A stretch of 64,000 nt of DNA, from positions 241,947 through 305,946 of the forward strand of contig NZ_LISW01000001.1 in the NCBI RefSeq assembly GCF_001905735.1, written 5' to 3'. The stretch comes from Streptomyces sp. CB01249. Lineage in GTDB: Bacteria > Actinomycetota > Actinomycetes > Streptomycetales > Streptomycetaceae. Shown here one piece after another: positions 47,862 through 57,429 of the stretch (positions are counted from its first letter, which is position 1; the number at the start of each line of letters is the position of its first letter). Position numbers and translations under genes: made by a program. The notes beneath the pieces were generated by a model. The model saw only the letters and a list, made by a program, of their open reading frames with translations, did no database searches and was not told where the DNA came from.

Positions 47862-50590
47862 GTCCGTTCTTCTCTCGTGAGGTCGGGCCGCGTCGGCGGC
47901 TCGTCGGTGGCGCGGGCGGCACGGGAGCGGCGCTGGAATGCTCCGATGGCCGCACCCGCGCGGTGCGGGGCGGTCCGGGGCGGCGGGTCCTCGGCCCTGA
48001 CCTCCGGCCGGGCCGCGGCGGCCGGCGCGGCCGGGTCGACCCGCAGCTCGTCGGCGAGGCTGGCCTGGCGCACCCGGCGCGGCAACGGTGGCTCCCCGAG
48101 GGGCTCCCCGAACGGCGCGCCCGGAAGACCCGGCCCCGGCCCCGGCGCGGGCTGCGGAGGCGGCGCGGGCTGCATGGCCTGGGCGGGCGGCCCGGCATGC
48201 GTGACCGGCCCGCTGTGTACGGCCGGTCCGGCGTGTGCGGCCGGTTCCGGCTGCGGGGGCAGGGACACCGGGAAGCCGTCCGCGTCCAGCTCGCCCGTCA
48301 GATACGTGTCCGGGTAGGGCTGCTGGGGAGCGCCGTACGGCTCCGAGGGCTCCGGATACGCCTGGTGCGCGACCGGGTACTGCCCCTCGGCGGTCATGTA
48401 GGGCTGCCCGGCGTCCGCGTACCCGCCGTGATGCGCCGCCTCGTCCTGCCGGGCGGCGGTGCCCCCGAACACGTCGTCCCGCTGCCCGTACGCGTGCCCG
48501 TCCGCGTCGGCGTACGGGGCCTCGGGCTCGGGTGCGGGCGGGGCCGGTGCGTGCAGGGAGGTGACCCCGGCGAGGGCCCTGCCCCGGCCCCGGCTGGGCA
48601 GCGCGTCGCTGTCCCGGAGCGGGGCGGGAGCCTGGGCGGGCTCCTCCGGCTCCGGCGCGGGAACGGCCACCGGACCGGCGTGCGGACCTGGGACGGTGAG
48701 CGCGTCCGGGACCAGCACGACGACGCGGGTGCCGCCGAACGCCGACTGGCGGAACTCCACCCGCAGCCCGTGCTGGTGGGCGAGGCGCGCGATCACGTAC
48801 AGGCCGAGGCGGATGTCGTCGGCGTGGGCCAGCACGTCCATCCGGGGCGGCCGGCTCATCAGCTCGTTGGCCGCCGCGAGCTGGTCCTCCTCCATGCCGA
48901 GCCCGCGGTCCTCGACCTCGATGGCCAGGCCGCGGCTCACCTGGGCGGCCCTGACCTCGACGGGGCTGGGCGGCCGGGAGAAGGTGAGGGCGTTCTCGAT
49001 GAGCTCCGCCAGCACATGGGAGACCGGGCCCACGGCCCGCGCCGCGAGCCACGGCGAGCCGTCCAGGTCCAGCACCACGCGCTGGTAGTCCTGCACCTCG
49101 CCCTGGGCGGAGCGCATGACGTCCAGCAGCGGTACGGGCTTGCGCCAGCGCCGGTGCGGGGAGCCGCCCGCGAGGATCACCAGGTTCTCCTCGTACCGCC
49201 TCAGGCGTGCGGTGAGGTGGTCGAGGTCGAAGAGGCCGTCGAGCACCTCGGGGTCCTCGTGCTTGCGCTCCAGCTCGTCCAGCTTCTTCAGCTGCTGGCC
49301 GATGAGCTGCTGGGTGCGGCGGGCGATGCGCTGGAGCAGCCGCTCGAAGCCCCGGTGCTGGTCGGCCTGGTCGACGGCGGCGCGCAGGGCGCTGGTGCGG
49401 GCCAGGTCGAGCGCGTGGCCGAGCTGGGACAGCTCGTCCTTCGCACCGGGATCGCCGCCGTCCCCGATCGCCCGGGCCTCGGCCTCGACGTCGATGCGCT
49501 CGCCCCTGCCGAGCCGTTCGACCACCTCGGGCAGCGCCTTCTCCAGCTCCTCGGCCCGCTCCTGCAGCCGGCTGATCCGGCGGCGCAGGTTGCGGGAGAG
49601 CCGCCAGGTGAACCAGATGACCGCGACGACGGCGGCGAGGCCGACGACCGTGGTCAGGACGACCTTGATCAGGAGGGAGATGACACTGTCCTTGCCCTCC
49701 GCGACCACCTCGTCGGTGCGGGCCTCCATCAGCTCGACCAGCTGGGGCGTGAGCTCGTCCATCGCGCCGCGCCAGTCCGCCTCCTTCGCACCGAGGGGGA
49801 CGGCGCCGGAGGAGCCCGGGCCGGCCGCGCGCAGCACCTGGGTCTCCACCCGGGTCTTGGCCTTCCAGGCCGTACTGCCGAAGACCTGCTGCCACTTGGC
49901 CTTCTCGGCCGCCGGGAGATAGGGGACGACCTTGGACGTGTACTGGAACGACTGGGCGGAGACGGCCTGCCGGACCTCCTGGAGGTCCGCGGCGCTCAGC
50001 TCGCCCTTCTTCCAGCCCCGCGCGAGCAGGGCGTCCGAACGGGAGATCATCTCCTTGGCCCAGAACATGTCCACCAACGGCTGCGAGATGGTGGTCATCC
50101 GGCCGTTGTCGACATGGCTGAGGGACGTGAAGAGCCTCAGGTCGACGGCGATCAGGTCCGTGTAGTAGAGGTACACGGCCTTCTGCTGGTCGTTGTCGCC
50201 CTCGTCCACGAGCGCGCGCTGCGCCGGGAGTTGGGTGATCGCCGTACGGGCCTCGCCGACCGCGTCGCGTACCTCGCCGGGGGCGTCGTCGGTGTCGGTG
50301 TCGGACAGCGACTGGAAGCTGGTGATCGCCTTGTCGGTCAGCTTGCGCTGCTCGCGCAGGGCGTCGGCGGCGCCTCCCTTGCGGGCCAGCACCTCGGCGC
50401 TGAGCCGCCGCTCCTCCTGGAGGTTGTAGTACACGATGTTGGACGGCTGGCCGGCCTTCTGGGCCAACTGCCCTTGGGCCGCTTGCTTCTGGAAGTCGAG
50501 CAGAGTCTGACCACTGGTGACGGCCCAGAGGGCGGCCAGGGCAACACCGGGGACGACGGCCAGTACGAGCAGGGCCGTCCGCAGCGCCAT
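47858..50590 (-). CDS. cvnA: conservon 2 CvnA, large NIT-type sensor kinase
   Basis: A 910-residue membrane histidine-kinase-like protein. It has a first helix (ALLVLAVVPGVALAALWAV), an extracellular domain of about 280 residues resembling the nitrate/nitrite-sensing NIT domain, a second helix (SLLIKVVLTTVVGLAAVVAVIWFTWRL near 305-330), a HAMP-like linker, and an HATPase domain (VLAELIENALTFSRPPSP, VEDRGLGMEEDQL, GLYVIARLAHQHGL). A proline-rich tail of about 280 residues follows. The ATG at 50590 is listed, but a CTG at 50629, 6 nt after a perfect AAGGAG, fits initiation better and would add 13 basic residues. Confidence 0.92.
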   Translation of the reverse strand: MALRTALLVLAVVPGVALAALWAVTSGQTLLDFQKQAAQGQLAQKAGQPSNIVYYNLQEERRLSAEVLARKGGAADALREQRKLTDKAITSFQSLSDTDTDDAPGEVRDAVGEARTAITQLPAQRALVDEGDNDQQKAVYLYYTDLIAVDLRLFTSLSHVDNGRMTTISQPLVDMFWAKEMISRSDALLARGWKKGELSAADLQEVRQAVSAQSFQYTSKVVPYLPAAEKAKWQQVFGSTAWKAKTRVETQVLRAAGPGSSGAVPLGAKEADWRGAMDELTPQLVELMEARTDEVVAEGKDSVISLLIKVVLTTVVGLAAVVAVIWFTWRLSRNLRRRISRLQERAEELEKALPEVVERLGRGERIDVEAEARAIGDGGDPGAKDELSQLGHALDLARTSALRAAVDQADQHRGFERLLQRIARRTQQLIGQQLKKLDELERKHEDPEVLDGLFDLDHLTARLRRYEENLVILAGGSPHRRWRKPVPLLDVMRSAQGEVQDYQRVVLDLDGSPWLAARAVGPVSHVLAELIENALTFSRPPSPVEVRAAQVSRGLAIEVEDRGLGMEEDQLAAANELMSRPPRMDVLAHADDIRLGLYVIARLAHQHGLRVEFRQSAFGGTRVVVLVPDALTVPGPHAGPVAVPAPEPEEPAQAPAPLRDSDALPSRGRGRALAGVTSLHAPAPPAPEPEAPYADADGHAYGQRDDVFGGTAARQDEAAHHGGYADAGQPYMTAEGQYPVAHQAYPEPSEPYGAPQQPYPDTYLTGELDADGFPVSLPPQPEPAAHAGPAVHSGPVTHAGPPAQAMQPAPPPQPAPGPGPGLPGAPFGEPLGEPPLPRRVRQASLADELRVDPAAPAAAARPEVRAEDPPPRTAPHRAGAAIGAFQRRSRAARATDEPPTRPDLTREERT

Positions 50591-50927
50591 TGTGGTCGAG
50601 CTGCTCCGCCGTGACGCGCGCGTGCGCAGGGCATGCTCCTTGACGTGGTACCGACCTCACGGCCGGTCAAATCCGTTGAGAACCAGGACGGATAGATAGT
50701 AGTCACAGTGCAAAAAAGAACTGTAAGTGGGATCACATGTTCAACATCTGGCACGCACATGATCACCACGAAGCGGCGATGCCTCTTGTGTTGTGACCGG
50801 CCGCCCGGGGTGCGGCGGGTCGGACGGGTGAAGCGGCGCCGGGGATATATCTGTATTTAGTGCCCTCTGTCCGTTCGGTAGCCCCGCACACCCCGCCGCC
50901 CGCCGCCGCGCCCCGCAGCCCCGCCGC
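50591..50927. other. divergent control region of conservon 2 and mrp
   Basis: A 337-bp gap. The part next to cvnA2 may code its extra N-terminus from the CTG at 50629. Positions 50690-50870 are AT-rich with an A6 run at about 50712-50717. TTACAG with TACTAT (19-bp spacer) on the minus strand is a possible cvnA2 promoter, and TGTATTTAG near 50850 on the plus strand a possible mrp promoter. No riboswitch or small gene is evident. Confidence 0.4.
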
Positions 50928-53837
50928 ATGACCGCGCTCATCGTCGCCCACTTCGTCCTCGCGGCCTTGGCGCGCCCGCTGGTGCGACGGCTGGGCGCGC
51001 GCGCCTTCCTCGTCCTCGCGCTGCCGCCCGCCGCCACCACCTGCTGGGCGTTCACCCGGTGGGAGACGGCCGCCTCCGGCTCCTCGGTGAACTGGTCCTG
51101 GGCCTGGATGCCCGACTACGGCGTCTCCGTGGACCTGCGCCTCGACGCGCTCGCCGAACTCATGGTGCTGCTCGCGTCCGGCGTCGGCACGCTCGTCCTG
51201 CTGTACTGCGCCTCCTACTTCAGCGACACGACCCCCCGGCTGGCCGGATTCGCCGGGAACCTCCTCGCGTTCGCCGGCGCGATGCTCGCCCTCGTCCTCA
51301 GCGACGACCTGATCTCCCTCTACGTCTTCTGGGAGCTCACCACCGTCTTCTCGTACCTGCTCATCGGATACGACAGCGAGCAGCGCCACAGCAGACGCTC
51401 CGCACTCCAGGCGCTGACCGTCACCACGCTCGGCGGCCTCGCCATGCTGGTCGGTTTCCTGATCGTCGGTCAGGAGGCCGGGACCTACCGCATCTCCGAG
51501 ATCCTCGCCGACCCGCCCCCGGCGACCACCGCCGTCGAGGTCGCCGTCCTGCTCATCCTGTGCGGGGCCCTGTCCAAGTCGGCCGTCTGGCCGTTCAGCC
51601 TCTGGCTGCCCAACGCCATGGCCGCGCCCACCCCCGTCAGCGCCTATCTGCACGCCGCCGCGATGGTCAAGGCCGGGGTCTATCTGGTCGCCCGGCTCGC
51701 CCCGGCCTTCGCCGACGTGCCCGGCTGGCGGCCCGTCGTGATCATCTTCGGCGCCGCGACGATGCTCCTCGGCGGCTGGCGGGCCCTCAGGCTGAACGAC
51801 CTCAAGATCGTCCTGGCGTACGGGACCGTCAGCCAGCTCGGCTTCCTCACCCTCCTCGCGGGCGTCGGCAACCGTGACGCCGCGCTGGCCGCCGCCGTCA
51901 TGATCCTCGGCCACGCCCTCTTCAAGGCCCCGCTCTTCCTCGTCACCGGCATCGTGGACCACGCCGCCGGCACCCGTGACCTGCGCAAACTCTCCGGCGT
52001 CGGACGCGCCCTGCCCCACGTGTGCGCCGTCGCCGTGCTCGCCGCCCTCTCCATGGCCGCCCTGCCCCCGATGCTCGGCTTCGCCGCGAAGGAGTCGGCG
52101 TTCGAGGCGCTGCTGCACGGCGACACGGCGGACCGCTGGGCGCTCGGCATCACGGTCGCGGGCTCGGCGCTCACCGTCGCGTACACCGCCCGGTTCATCT
52201 GGGGCGGCTTCTTCCGCAAACCCGGGGTGGCCGACACCCCCGTGCACCGGGTCGGCCCGGCCTTCCTCGCCGCGCCCGCCGCGCTCGCCCTCTGCGGGCT
52301 CGTCCTCGGCCCCGGCGTCGGCTGGACCGACCGGCTGCTCAGCGCCTACGCCGACGCGTTCCCGGCCCCCGCCCACCCGTACCACCTCGCGCTCTGGCAC
52401 GGCTGGGGCACCGCCCTCCTCCTCTCCGCCGTCGCCACCGTCGGCGGCGCGGTCCTCTTCGCCGCGCGCGACCGGGTCGCCCGGCTGTCCCGGCGCATCG
52501 CCTGGCCCACCGCCGACGGCGTCTTCGGCCAGCTGCTCCTGGGCCTGGAACGGCTCTCCCTCCAGGCCACCGGCTTCGTCCAGCGCGGCTCCCTCTCCGT
52601 GTACCTCGCCACGACCCTGCTGGTGATGCTCGCCGGACAGCTCTCCGTGTTCGTCGTGGACCGGCCCTGGCAGGGCGCGTCCGCGCCCCGCCTCTGGGAC
52701 GTCCCGCTCCAGGGCGCCGTCGCCGCCCTGACCTGCGCGGCGGCCATCCTCTGCCTCACCGTCAGACGCCGGATGAAGGCCGTGGTCCTGGCCGGACTCA
52801 CCGGTTACGGGACCGCCCTGCTGTTCGTCGTCCAGGGCGGCCCGGACCTGGCGCTCACCCAGTTCTGCGTGGAAACCGTGTCGATGATCGTGTTCGTGCT
52901 GGTCCTGCGGCGCATGCCGGTGCACTTCCAGGAGTCCGTCAGCCCCTGGCGGCGGGCCGTGCGCATCCCGGTCGCCCTGGCCGCCGCCGCCACCCTCGGC
53001 GTGGTCGTCTGGGTCGCCGCCGCCGCGCGCACCGCGTCCCCGGCGGGCGCCGCCATGGTCGAGGAGACCGCGCACCACGGCCTCAAGGACGTCGTCGCCA
53101 CGATCCTCGTCGACCTCCGCGCCTGGGACACCATGGGGGAGTCCGCCGTACTCGCCGCCGCCGCGATCGGCGTCACCAGCCTCATCTACCTGCACCGCCG
53201 CGCCGAGGGGACGGCCGCGCCCGCCGAAGTACGCGGACACACCGCCTGGTCGGTGACCGCCGAGCCGCTGACCGGGGTGCCGCAGGGTGACGAGGGGGCG
53301 CCCGAGCGCGGCTGGCTGGCGGCCGGCGCCACGCTGGCACCCGAGCACCGGTCCGTGGTCTTCGAGGTGGTGGCCCGGCTGCTGTTCCATCCGATCCTGG
53401 TGCTCTCGGTCTACCTGCTGTTCTGCGCCGAGAACATGCCGGGCGGCGGCTTCGTCGGCGGCCTGGTCGCGGGCCTCGCCATGATCACCCGATACCTCGC
53501 GGGCGGCCGCTTCGAACTCGCCGAGGCCGCGCCCCTGCAACCCGGACTCTTCACCGGGCTCGGCCTGTTCATCTCGACCGGCGTCGCCCTGCTGGGCCTC
53601 TACGACGGAACGGTCCTGCACGCCTGGACGTACCACGGCCACTGGCCGCTCATCGGCGACTTCGAGTTCGGCACCCCGGTCGTCTTCGACTGCGGGGTCT
53701 ATCTGCTGGTCCTCGGCGTCGTCCTCGACATCGTGCGGGCCCTCGGCGCCAAGATCGACCGGCAGATCGAGCGCGCCGCCGCCGAGAAGGCCGCCGCCCG
53801 CCGGGCCGGACCGGAGACCGGGGAGGCCACCCCGTGA
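50928..53837 (+). CDS. mrpA: Mrp antiporter subunit A (A/B fused)
   Basis: A 969-residue Na+(K+)/H+ antiporter subunit A, related to NuoL. The proton-path core includes SLYVFWELTTVFSYLLIG (conserved Glu, about residue 140), LSKSAVWPFSLWLPNAMAAPTPVSAYLHAAAMVKAGVYL and GHALFKAPLFLVTGIVDH. The C-terminal 150 residues (HPILVLSVYLLFCAENMPGGGFVGGLVAG) match MrpB, which explains the absent mrpB. The ATG has no visible Shine-Dalgarno. It heads a six-gene operon in which every junction overlaps by 4 nt. Confidence 0.95.
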   Translation: MTALIVAHFVLAALARPLVRRLGARAFLVLALPPAATTCWAFTRWETAASGSSVNWSWAWMPDYGVSVDLRLDALAELMVLLASGVGTLVLLYCASYFSDTTPRLAGFAGNLLAFAGAMLALVLSDDLISLYVFWELTTVFSYLLIGYDSEQRHSRRSALQALTVTTLGGLAMLVGFLIVGQEAGTYRISEILADPPPATTAVEVAVLLILCGALSKSAVWPFSLWLPNAMAAPTPVSAYLHAAAMVKAGVYLVARLAPAFADVPGWRPVVIIFGAATMLLGGWRALRLNDLKIVLAYGTVSQLGFLTLLAGVGNRDAALAAAVMILGHALFKAPLFLVTGIVDHAAGTRDLRKLSGVGRALPHVCAVAVLAALSMAALPPMLGFAAKESAFEALLHGDTADRWALGITVAGSALTVAYTARFIWGGFFRKPGVADTPVHRVGPAFLAAPAALALCGLVLGPGVGWTDRLLSAYADAFPAPAHPYHLALWHGWGTALLLSAVATVGGAVLFAARDRVARLSRRIAWPTADGVFGQLLLGLERLSLQATGFVQRGSLSVYLATTLLVMLAGQLSVFVVDRPWQGASAPRLWDVPLQGAVAALTCAAAILCLTVRRRMKAVVLAGLTGYGTALLFVVQGGPDLALTQFCVETVSMIVFVLVLRRMPVHFQESVSPWRRAVRIPVALAAAATLGVVVWVAAAARTASPAGAAMVEETAHHGLKDVVATILVDLRAWDTMGESAVLAAAAIGVTSLIYLHRRAEGTAAPAEVRGHTAWSVTAEPLTGVPQGDEGAPERGWLAAGATLAPEHRSVVFEVVARLLFHPILVLSVYLLFCAENMPGGGFVGGLVAGLAMITRYLAGGRFELAEAAPLQPGLFTGLGLFISTGVALLGLYDGTVLHAWTYHGHWPLIGDFEFGTPVVFDCGVYLLVLGVVLDIVRALGAKIDRQIERAAAEKAAARRAGPETGEATP

Positions 53838-54433
53838 CCGTCAGCGCCTCGCTCCTCGCCACCGCGGCGGTCCTCTGCGCCGTCGGCGGCATCCTCATGC
53901 TGACCCGGCCCCTCACCCGCATCCTGCTGGGCGCGGTCATCGCCGGCAACGGCATCAACCTGTTCATCCTGTCCGCCACCGGCACGGCCGGCCGCGAACC
54001 GCTGCTGTACGGGGTCGACCTCGCCCGGGTCACCGACCCGCTGCCCCAGGCCATCGCGCTCACCGCCATCGTCATCACCCTCGCCACCACCGCGTTCCTG
54101 CTCGCCATGGCCTACCGCGGCCACCAGCTCACCGGCACCGACGAGGTGCACGACGACCTGGAGGACCGCCGCATCGTCCTGCGCGCCGAAGTGCTGGACG
54201 AGCGCGACGAATTGCGCGCCCGCTTCCGCGAAGACGGCGACCGCAGTGCCGGGGCCCGCCGCGCCTACCGCGACGAACGCCGCCGCCTCCGGGCCCGGCT
54301 GCGCGCCGACCGCGCCCTCCAGGCCCGGGGCCGCGACGCCACCGGCGACCTGTGGCACGACGTCCTGGGCGCGGACCCGGAGGACTACGCCAGGAACCCC
54401 GAGGACTCCGACAACCCAGGAGGCACCGGATGA
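53834..54433 (+). CDS. mrpC: Mrp antiporter subunit C
   Basis: A 199-residue NuoK-like subunit. It has three helices in the first 105 residues (LLATAAVLCAVGGILMLTRPL, ILLGAVIAGNGINLFILSA, QAIALTAIVITLATTAFLLAM). A charged cytosolic tail of about 90 residues (EVLDERDELRARFREDGDRSAG) makes it longer than typical MrpC. GTG start overlapping mrpA. Confidence 0.93.
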   Translation: MTVSASLLATAAVLCAVGGILMLTRPLTRILLGAVIAGNGINLFILSATGTAGREPLLYGVDLARVTDPLPQAIALTAIVITLATTAFLLAMAYRGHQLTGTDEVHDDLEDRRIVLRAEVLDERDELRARFREDGDRSAGARRAYRDERRRLRARLRADRALQARGRDATGDLWHDVLGADPEDYARNPEDSDNPGGTG

Positions 54434-56085
54434 ACGCCCTCGTCCCCCTGCCGGTGCTGCTGCCGCTCTGCGCGACCGGCCTGAGCCTCGCCTTCGGCAC
54501 CCGGCTCAAGCAGATGCAGCGCCTCATCAGCGTCGCCGTGCTCACCGCCGTACTCGGCCTCTCGATCGCCCTGATGATCGCCGCCGACACGGACGGGCCG
54601 CTCTCCGTGCACCTCGGGGACTTCGCGCCGCCGCTCGGCATCACCCTGGTCGCCGACCGGCTCTCCGGGCTGATGCTGACCATCTCCTCCGCCGTCACCC
54701 TGTGCGTCCTCGTCTACTCCCTGGGCCAGGGCATGGCCGACCGGGACGAGGAGACGCCCGTCGCCGTCTTCCACCCCGCGTACCTGATCCTGGTCGCCGG
54801 GGTCTCCTGCACCTTCCTCGCCGGTGACCTGGTCAACCTCTACGTCGGCTTCGAGATCATGCTCGTCGCGAGCTTCGTCCTGCTCACGCTCGGCGGCACC
54901 GGTCCGCGCATCCGGGCGGGCTCCACGTACGTGATCATCTCGCTGTTCTCCTCGATGCTCTTCCTGACCGCCATCGCCATGACGTACGCGGCGACCGGCA
55001 CCGCCAACTTCGCCCAGCTCGCCGAACGCCTGGGCGCGCTCCCGCTGGGCGTCCAGACCCTCATCCAGGCCATGCTGCTCACGGTCTTCGCGATCAAGGC
55101 GGCCGTCTTCCCGCTCGCCGCCTGGCTGCCCGACTCCTACCCGACCGCGCCCGCCCCCGTCACCGCCGTCTTTGCCGGACTGCTGACCAAGGTCGGCGTC
55201 TACTGCATGCTGCGCACCGAGACCCTGCTCTTCCCCGGCAACCGGCTCGGCGACCTGCTGATGGCGGCGGCCCTCGCCTCGATGATCGTCGGCATCCTGG
55301 GGGCCGTCGCCCAGACCGACCTCAAGCGGCTGCTCTCCTTCACCCTCATCAGCCACATCGGCTACATGGTGTTCGGCATCGGCCTCGCCACCCGGGAGGC
55401 GTACGGCGGCGCGATCGTCTACGTTGTCCACCACATCACCGTCCAGACCACGCTGTTCCTGGTCGCCGGGCTCATCGAACGCCGGACCGGCACCACCGAG
55501 CTCACCCGGATCGGCGGCATCGCCCGGGCCGCCCCCGCCCTCGCCGTCCTCTTCTTCGTGCCCGCGATGAACCTCGCGGGCATCCCGCCGCTGTCCGGCT
55601 TCATCGGCAAGCTGGGCCTCATGCGCGCCGGTGTCGCCGACGGCGGGGTCTGGGCCTGGATCCTTGTCGTCGGGGCGACCGTGACCAGCCTGCTCACGCT
55701 GTACGTGATGGCCAAGGTCTGGAACCTCGCCTTCTGGCGGGCCGCGCCCCCGGGCCAGGCCGCCACCGGCACCGTCCTGGAGTCCGACGACGACAGCGAC
55801 GACGACGATGCCGACGAGGGCCCCGACCGGATGCCGGGCACCGGCGACGAGGGCGTCCGCGTCCGCCACCAGCCCGCCGGGCTCGCCGTCGCCGCCACGC
55901 TCCACGGCCACGCCGTCACCACCACCAGCGTGCTGCCCCGCCCGATGACCTGGGCGACGGCCGCCGCGGTCGGCCTCGGGCTCGCCTTCACCGTGTTCGC
56001 CGGGCCGCTCACCTCGTACACCGACCGCGCCGCCGCCGAACTCCTCGCCCGCACGCCGTACACCCAGGAGGTGCTGGGCCGGTGA
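54430..56085 (+). CDS. mrpD: Mrp antiporter subunit D
   Basis: A 551-residue NuoM/N-like antiporter subunit. It has LVNLYVGFEIMLVASFVLLTLG (conserved Glu), IKAAVFPLAAWLPDSYPTAPAPVTAVFAGLLTKVGVYCMLR and NLAGIPPLSGFIGKLGL. An acidic insert (ESDDDSDDDDADEGPD near residue 455) lies before the last helix and is unusual. Essential for ion exchange. Confidence 0.95.
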   Translation: MNALVPLPVLLPLCATGLSLAFGTRLKQMQRLISVAVLTAVLGLSIALMIAADTDGPLSVHLGDFAPPLGITLVADRLSGLMLTISSAVTLCVLVYSLGQGMADRDEETPVAVFHPAYLILVAGVSCTFLAGDLVNLYVGFEIMLVASFVLLTLGGTGPRIRAGSTYVIISLFSSMLFLTAIAMTYAATGTANFAQLAERLGALPLGVQTLIQAMLLTVFAIKAAVFPLAAWLPDSYPTAPAPVTAVFAGLLTKVGVYCMLRTETLLFPGNRLGDLLMAAALASMIVGILGAVAQTDLKRLLSFTLISHIGYMVFGIGLATREAYGGAIVYVVHHITVQTTLFLVAGLIERRTGTTELTRIGGIARAAPALAVLFFVPAMNLAGIPPLSGFIGKLGLMRAGVADGGVWAWILVVGATVTSLLTLYVMAKVWNLAFWRAAPPGQAATGTVLESDDDSDDDDADEGPDRMPGTGDEGVRVRHQPAGLAVAATLHGHAVTTTSVLPRPMTWATAAAVGLGLAFTVFAGPLTSYTDRAAAELLARTPYTQEVLGR

Positions 56086-56726
56086 AACGCCTCGTCACCT
56101 TCTCCTTCCGGAACAGGGAACTGCCGCCGTTCAGCGCCGCGTTCGGCGCCCGGGGCCGCCGGGTGCTCGACCTGCCGCTGATCGCCTGGCTCACCGTCAT
56201 CTGGGTGCTGCTCTGGTCCAGCCTCAACTGGGCGAACCTGCTGACCGGGGCCGTGGTCGCGGTGGTCGTCTGCCTGGCCTTCCCGCTGCCCAAGGTCGAC
56301 CTGGGGCTGCGGCTGCACCCCTGGGGCATCCTGCGGCTGGCCGGCTATCTGCTGTACGACATGTACACCTCCGGCGTGAAGGTCACCCGGCAGATTCACG
56401 GCCGGCAGCCGCGCCGGGCGGCCGTCATCGCCGTACCGCTGCGCTGCCGCTCCGACCTGATGCTCACCGCGACCGCCGTCACCGTCTCGAACGTGCCCGA
56501 CGGCTCCGTGGTGGAGGTCCGCCGCGCCACCGCCACCGTCTTCCTGCACGTCCTGGACGCGGGCGACCCCGCCGAACTGGAAGCCGCCCGGCGCTCCGTG
56601 TGGCGCCTGGAGGAGCTGACCGTACGCGCCTTCGGCACCCGCGACGAGATCGAGCGGGTCGCCGCCCCGCCCCCGCGGACACCGCACACCGGCCGACCGC
56701 CGGAAGACCAGGAGGACGGACGATGA
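56082..56726 (+). CDS. mrpE: Mrp antiporter subunit E
   Basis: A 214-residue subunit E: two to three N-terminal helices (LPLIAWLTVIWVLLWSSLNWANLLTGAVVAVVVCLAFPLP), then LRLAGYLLYDMYTSGVKVTRQIHG and a cytosolic domain (LRCRSDLMLTATAVTVSNVPDGSVVEV) typical of the family. GTG start overlapping mrpD. Required for assembly of the Mrp complex. Confidence 0.93.
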   Translation: MKRLVTFSFRNRELPPFSAAFGARGRRVLDLPLIAWLTVIWVLLWSSLNWANLLTGAVVAVVVCLAFPLPKVDLGLRLHPWGILRLAGYLLYDMYTSGVKVTRQIHGRQPRRAAVIAVPLRCRSDLMLTATAVTVSNVPDGSVVEVRRATATVFLHVLDAGDPAELEAARRSVWRLEELTVRAFGTRDEIERVAAPPPRTPHTGRPPEDQEDGR

Positions 56727-57058
56727 ACGCGACCCAGACCGTGGACCGGGCGCTGCTCGTGGCGGCCGTCGTCCTCATCCTCGTCGCCGGAGCGCTGCTG
56801 CTCGCGCGCATCTGGCGCGGCCCCTCGATGCTCGACCGGGCCATCGCGCTCGACGTCTGCGCCGCACTCATCATCGCCGGGCTCGGCGCCAAGTCGGCGT
56901 TCGCCCGCGACCCCTTCTACTTCCCGATCATGCTGGTCCTGGCCTTCCTCGGCTTCACCGGCTCGGTCGGCATCGCGCGCTTCATCGCCGTACGCGACCG
57001 GCCGCCGGGCCATCGGCACGGGGAGCGGGCCCGGAACGGCGGGGAGGAGAGGCCATGA
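56723..57058 (+). CDS. mrpF: Mrp antiporter subunit F
   Basis: A 111-residue small subunit with three helices (RALLVAAVVLILVAGALLLARIWRGPSMLDRAIALDV..., PFYFPIMLVLAFLGFTGSVGIARFIA). The RGPSxxDRxxALD motif is diagnostic. Its ATG overlaps the mrpE stop; GGAGGACGGACG gives the Shine-Dalgarno. Confidence 0.93.
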   Translation: MNATQTVDRALLVAAVVLILVAGALLLARIWRGPSMLDRAIALDVCAALIIAGLGAKSAFARDPFYFPIMLVLAFLGFTGSVGIARFIAVRDRPPGHRHGERARNGGEERP

Positions 57059-57408
57059 GCGTCTGGCTCCAGATCCTGGACACGGCGGGCGCGGCGCTGG
57101 TGCTGACCGGCGCCGCGATCTGCCTGCTCGGCGTGGTCGGCATGCTGCGGCTGCCGGACGTCCTCTCCCGCAGCCACGCCGCGACCAAGCCGCAGGCGCT
57201 CGGCATGCTCATCGTGCTCGCCGGGGTCGCCCTGCGGCTGCGCAGCGGCATGGACCTGGCGACGCTGGCTCTGATCGGCTTCTTCCAGCTGATGACCGGC
57301 CCGGTCGCCGCCCACCTCGTCGCACGCTCCGCGTACCGCACGGGCCAGGTCGACCACACGGAACTGCTCTTCGACGACCTGGACCAACAGCTCACCGAGG
57401 AGACGTAG
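57055..57408 (+). CDS. mrpG: Mrp antiporter subunit G
   Basis: A 117-residue last subunit with three helices (GAALVLTGAAICLLGVVGMLRLPDVLSRSHAATKPQALGMLIVLAGV). LRLPDVLSRSHAATKP is the family signature. It closes the operon for Na+ and pH homeostasis and faces a convergent gene 21 bp away. Confidence 0.93.
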   Translation: MSVWLQILDTAGAALVLTGAAICLLGVVGMLRLPDVLSRSHAATKPQALGMLIVLAGVALRLRSGMDLATLALIGFFQLMTGPVAAHLVARSAYRTGQVDHTELLFDDLDQQLTEET

Positions 57409-57429
57409 CGGGCGGGCGCCTGCCGCCGC

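Noticed and set aside
50763..53642. Minus-strand open frame opposite mrpA
   Set aside because: Low-complexity antisense of a membrane protein gene; no motifs.
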